Assembly: GCA_937958665.1 (NCBI GenBank)
Contig: CALGNM010000018.1
Coordinates: 1-6,486, forward strand
Source of the DNA: an uncultured bacterium
Lineage (GTDB): Bacteria; Edwardsbacteria; AC1; EtOH8
Direction of reading: 5' to 3'
Length of the DNA stretch: 6,486 bases
Part shown: in pieces, positions 6,437 through 6,486 of the stretch
Position numbering within the stretch: the first letter of the stretch is position 1
Layout: each line of letters begins with the position of its first letter
Made by a program: the position numbers and the translations under genes
Notes under the pieces: model-generated
What the model saw: only the letters and a program-made list of their open reading frames with translations
Told to the model about the DNA's origin: nothing
Databases searched by the model: none

Positions 6437-6486
6437 AGATCGGAAGAGCGTCGTGTAGGGAAAGAGAGTAGATCTCGGTGGTCGCC
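6437..6486 (-). other. Illumina universal/read-1 adapter (library artefact)
   Basis: Starting with AGATCGGAAGAGCGTCGTG, these 50 bases are the reverse complement of the TruSeq universal (read-1) adapter, with one mismatch at 6467 (A where the adapter has T). Together with the index-side adapter at the left end this shows that bases 46-6436 are one complete library insert, and that pilB upstream DNA is absent rather than unusual. Confidence 0.97.

Noticed and set aside
4485-6458. A 657-codon open frame on the plus strand opposite pilB, and a 375-codon one at 3718-4845
   Set aside because: They are antisense shadows of intact pilB and pilT. The translations are low-complexity (rich in G, H, L, V, D), the first runs into the adapter, and neither shows domain motifs. 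GC-rich codon use on the other strand keeps these frames open.

Overview
The window is a bacterial type IV pilus (T4P) motor and regulator cluster. All four genes lie on the minus strand and are transcribed from right to left: pilB (extension ATPase), pilT (retraction ATPase), pilC (inner-membrane platform), then a 718-residue sigma-54 activator that carries a PilS-like membrane sensor. Gaps between genes are 44, 46 and 15 nt with no internal terminator seen, so this looks like one operon. The DNA is GC-rich by eye, and GC-rich codon use leaves long shadow frames open on the plus strand. The gene order resembles the pilB-pilT-pilC-pilS-pilR arrangement of Deltaproteobacteria such as Geobacter and Myxococcus and of several uncultivated phyla. 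I cannot place the organism more closely than a Gram-negative-type bacterium.

Layout: 1-45 and 6437-6486 are Illumina library adapters, not genome, so biological sequence runs only from 46 to 6436. 48-106 is an inverted pair of 26-bp hairpin arms of a REP-like palindromic repeat. 117-2273 is the membrane sensor/sigma-54 activator, 2289-3500 pilC, 3547-4617 pilT and 4662-6431 pilB. The insert ends 5 nt upstream of the pilB start codon, so the operon promoter and the pilB ribosome binding site are missing. Whatever follows the regulator (in related loci often pilA) is also missing.

How the genes work together: PilB and PilT are opposing hexameric ATPases that dock on PilC, powering pilin polymerisation and depolymerisation. 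The last gene would set pilus gene expression through RNA polymerase-sigma54. In place of the usual two-protein PilS kinase/PilR response regulator pair there is one polypeptide: six membrane helices, a PAS domain and a degenerate histidine-kinase dimerisation hairpin, joined directly to a sigma-54 AAA+ domain and a Fis-type helix-turn-helix. The kinase ATPase domain and the receiver domain are both absent, so phosphotransfer appears to have been removed from the pathway. This is the most interesting item in the window. A 16-nt match to the -24/-12 sigma-54 promoter layout lies just downstream of this gene in the correct orientation, but inside the palindromic repeat, so its meaning is uncertain.
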